Assembly: GCA_027574665.1 (NCBI GenBank)
Contig: CM050659.1
Coordinates: 18,081,001 to 18,145,000 of the forward strand
Reading direction: 5' to 3'
DNA length: 64,000 bases
Source of the DNA: Rhynochetos jubatus
Lineage: Eukaryota > Chordata > Aves > Eurypygiformes > Rhynochetidae
Shown: positions 59,301 to 64,000 of the stretch, one piece after another
How positions within the stretch are numbered: the first letter of the stretch is position 1
Layout of the letters: each line of letters opens with the position of its first letter
The notes under the pieces: generated by a model
Databases searched by the model: none
The model's input: the letters and a program-made list of their open reading frames with translations, nothing else
What the model was told of the DNA's origin: nothing
Position numbers and translations under genes: made by a program

Positions 59301-62300
59301 CGGCAGCGCTGCCGAGTCGCACCAGTGACACTGCAGCAGGTAGTGCAATTTTAAAACTGTATAAACAGCATCACTAGTTTTAGCAATCTATAGCCTACCT
59401 ACAACTGTCTATTATATTGCCCTGAATGATCCACATTCATTCATTTCCTATGACTGAACCAAAAAAAAAAAAAACCCAGATGAAAGCTGTCACGGAAAAC
59501 AAAATCCCAGCTACGTGGAACGACACATCACTCCTCACTGAAGCACACTGCTTACTGCTCGCCACCAGCAGTCCAAAGTTCAGAACCACTTCTAAAAACT
59601 TCCAAGTTAAAGGGAAGTTCCCCCTCCTTGGGAAGTAACTGAGTAATTCTGAGCCAGACGTCCTGCAACCCCCCGACCCCTTACTAACACTTCTGCTTAC
59701 TTCCCCGCTCCACGTGGCAGCTGACCTCCTGCAACAGAAGCGCGCCCGCCCGCAGCGTCCCAGCGCAAGTGACGTGAACCTGGGTTCATCTTTGCGTCAC
59801 CAAGAACTTCAGATGGCCAAAAAAGCTGTGTGGCGCGGGGATCTCTGTCCCTGACTACGCAGGGCTGTAAAAAGTCAAGGCACCATCCTTTGGGACTGCG
59901 GAGAGGGCGAGAGCTGCTGTGGCTGTAGCGCCCCAACCCCAGCTAAGCCTGTGTGCGTTGGTTAGCCAGCCTACCCCCACAGCTGGAAAGGGAAGGAAAG
60001 GAGTTAGTAACTCCGGAGTTACTCTGTCACAAGCAAAGCCAAAGCGGCCCTCCATGCTGTGGCACACTGTGGAAGCAGCCTAGCAGGGACGTGACACCTC
60101 CAGGTCTCGCTCCTTGGAAAGAGCTGGCACTTGCGGCACCTAGATCTCCCCAGCGGATCAGCCCGTGAGCCAAACGAAGACCCTGTGAGCGAGGCAGCTG
60201 CCTGCTCGAAGCGAGCTTGTTCCACCCTCCGTCCTGCTGAGGCTGGACGCCTGCCCACCCTGACCAGTCTTGCCGGATGAACCTGCAGGTGCGTTGCAGG
60301 AACGATTTAAAGACATCACCCTTTTTGGGAAAAAACAAACAAACCGAACAGAAAATCCACGCAGTTAATAGAAGTTAGTGTTCCCCTGCATATCCTAACT
60401 TCTCACCTTACACCTGGTTTACATATGTATATATATATGCTGGTAATCCCTCTTCATACATAGACACCACAGCTGACGAGCTACTACAGAACCGGTCATG
60501 GCTCTAGAGTCTCTTGGATTAACACTAATAGAAAACGGTATTTTTAAAAGGTGCTCAGGTTTGCGTATCCAAACCAAGTAACGTCCCAAGGCTGTTGTGT
60601 TTTGCAGGTTCCTTCAGTACAGCCTTCTCTACTCAGACCTTAACATCCGGGCTCTCAACCAAAACTGTCACTGAGCTTTAAGATGTTCCTATCTGTGCTA
60701 CCTTGCTTAGGAAACACTTCACAGCTTTGACTACTTCTGGAAACCAACAATAGCCACCTTAAGCCTACAAAAGCTTTGGATGGGCAGCTGCATCTATTTT
60801 CACAGGGCTCCATTAATTTCGGCGCAGCTATTTGCAGAAGAATTACTCACTGAGCAAACCTTATCTGAGTACATCCCGGACTAGAACAACAATATCCACT
60901 TTGTATTTCTACACCAACGTGAAGAAAACAGCGAGCAAATACATTTTAAAAGTAACACAGTGTTGCCCTACTTTGCCTCGGAAACATATCCACAGGAATG
61001 GATAAATCAGTTTTTCTATTTTATGCATAAAAATACAAATCAGTATTATATTGTACCAAGCGTAATTACTTTGTGAAGGCCCCTGAACAAGACTTCCTCA
61101 TTTCTCACATATATGATGAAGGGTTTGGAGTTCCTGTTCATTCAATAAAACTTTATTTTATATTAATACCTGAGAGCATGGGGGAGAGTAGAAGAAATAC
61201 TTCATAAATCCATTACTCCTGATCAAAACTGTATTCTGTAGAAGCAACACGGGAACATTAAACCCGAGTGCAGTGATGGCACTTCACCAAGCGCCTGTAA
61301 CCCAAGTCAGAAGTTCATTTTACTCTTCATTCATACCGGTATTGCAAGAAAAGCCTCAGTGAAAGACACCATCCCCATTCCGCTTCTTTACATAAAACAC
61401 GCACAGTGTAAAAACAGTGCTGCTCTGCAGAGAAAGACCGTCATGCAGGCTTTCAAAACGGCCTTTTTTAACTAGCTTAGTGGAGTCCCAGTTTACTTTG
61501 TTGCTGTTAAAAGACAAGCTCTTCCTCTCTTTCTCTAAGCCCATTCTAGCACCAGCTACCGAAGGTTCACGGTCAACATTTATCAGCATTACCACTGGCA
61601 GAGCTCGCCTCCACAGGATCTTTATCACTTTTTATATCTTAAAAATTTCAAGTCAAGATTCCAGAGGGTTTTCCTGTTGCCATGTATCCTGGCAGACTGA
61701 AACTACTACAGCAGCAACAATCCAGAGAGCTACAGGAAAGAAAGAACAATTACTAGGTTGAGGTACGGACTCAGCGTAGGCAAAGGAGCAACTGCCACCT
61801 GTCCCTGGCAGTGCAATAGTCAGCATTCAGCAAACCATGAAGCAGCTAAAGATGGTCTGGGCTTTCCAAACACAGGCAAAATTATACACTTCATCAGCAT
61901 GCTCCTAAGAAGCCAACAATGGCTCTTCTTGCAAAATAAATGACAACCACCAGCTGGTCAGACAGATTTAGCCACTGCTTTCCCTTGATTTCAACCACCT
62001 ATGCTAGTTTTTGCATGCATGGGCAGCCTGGATGACCAACCAAGCATCCGTCCTTTCCACCTCTACTGTAGGAGGATTGGTATGAAAACAGGAAAGGGAA
62101 CTCATGAATAGGCTGAGCTAGAAAAAGCAAGAAACCAGTTGTTGCAAAACTGAAACACTGGCTGAGAGAATGCAGAGTGCAAGCTGCCAACGAGGGGCTG
62201 GAATCTGCAAGAGTCCAGGACAACACCACAACAGAGGAACTGAGAGCAGGGCAACTTTCCACTCTAACCTCATGCTCCTGTGCCTACCAGAGCCTCTATT

Positions 62301-62779
62301 CTTAGCCTCTACCCTGGTTTGATCCCAGTCAACATGCAAGTTTGGAAATAACTAACTACCCTGGAAGACAACCTCTAAGCTGTGGATACTCCTTTTAAGG
62401 GAAAATCGCTGGAAGTCATTCCTTTTATCACAGTAATAGCAATGAACCTGGACAGCACCCACTGTCACAGCTGTCATTCGGACAGGTGTGCAAGAGGTCA
62501 CATCCGGTATTTCCAAGCAATGTTGCATATTTTAAGAACATGGTAAAGACAGTTCATTAGTCCTTTTTTTTTTTTTTTTTTGAGTGAAACTTATGAGCAA
62601 TGCAAGGAAGTGATTGTGCTTCAAACTGGTTTTATTTACATTACACCCCAGTAATCTGATATTTAAAACTAACTCTTCAAACTCCATTCCCTATGTAAAC
62701 ACCAGACTCAACTTCCATACTAACAACCTTCATTTGCAAGCGCTTGATGTGGTTAATTCAGAGTCAAAGGTAAAGAAAA

Positions 62780-64000
<1,221 letters not shown>

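Larger units (their letters stand above)
58490..62779 (-). other. TBC1D8: Probable TBC1D8 3' UTR
   Basis: This stretch follows the TBC1D8 stop codon on the minus strand and contains no coding exon on either strand. At its far end the minus strand has two AATAAA signals (58,532-58,537 and 58,503-58,508) in an A/T-rich setting like a gene end. Nearer minus-strand signals exist (for example about 62,630 and 61,151), so a much shorter UTR is equally possible. It includes a CpG-dense patch at 59,040-59,300 and poly(A)/poly(T) runs at 59,460-59,474 and 62,564-62,581. Confidence 0.45.

Overview
This is vertebrate nuclear DNA, most likely from a bird. The evidence is long introns with GT/AG splice sites, two 5'-truncated CR1 retroposons, no L1 or Alu-type repeats, recurrent A/C-rich tracts, and only very old amniote repeat relics (an L3/CR1-type LINE and a MIR-type SINE). 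The species cannot be told from the window alone.

The window is dominated by one gene, NPAS2 (neuronal PAS domain protein 2, the paralogue of CLOCK), on the + strand. A CpG island at about 3.06-4.56 kb is the presumed promoter and non-coding first exon. A first intron of about 24 kb follows. Twenty coding exons then run from the ATG at 28,763 to the TGA at 53,417. I joined them by hand at GT/AG sites. They keep one open frame of 2,493 nt (830 residues) with a bHLH domain, PAS-A, PAS-B/PAC, a Ser-rich linker, a coiled coil and a Gln/Pro-rich C-terminus. The 3' UTR probably extends to about 57.5-57.65 kb, with an earlier possible end near 54.3 kb.

The last three coding exons of a second gene lie on the - strand at 62,780-64,000. 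This is TBC1D8 (a TBC-domain protein expected to be a Rab GAP), cut by the window edge. Its probable 3' UTR runs down to about 58.5 kb. The two genes are convergent and their 3' ends are less than 1 kb apart, with a CR1 fragment between them. The neighbouring genes NPAS2 and TBC1D8 also sit together in mammals, which supports both names.

I found no credible new gene system. The points most worth a second look are: a bHLH loop two residues longer than in mammalian NPAS2 or CLOCK; a frame-neutral exon carrying the heme-ligand Cys-His pair with CU-rich tracts on both sides; a frame-neutral coiled-coil exon equivalent to the one lost in mouse Clock-delta19; a cluster of Pumilio-type sites in the distal 3' UTR; a perfect ER6 nuclear-receptor motif in intron 1; ancient amniote repeats; and the absence of RPL31 between the two genes.
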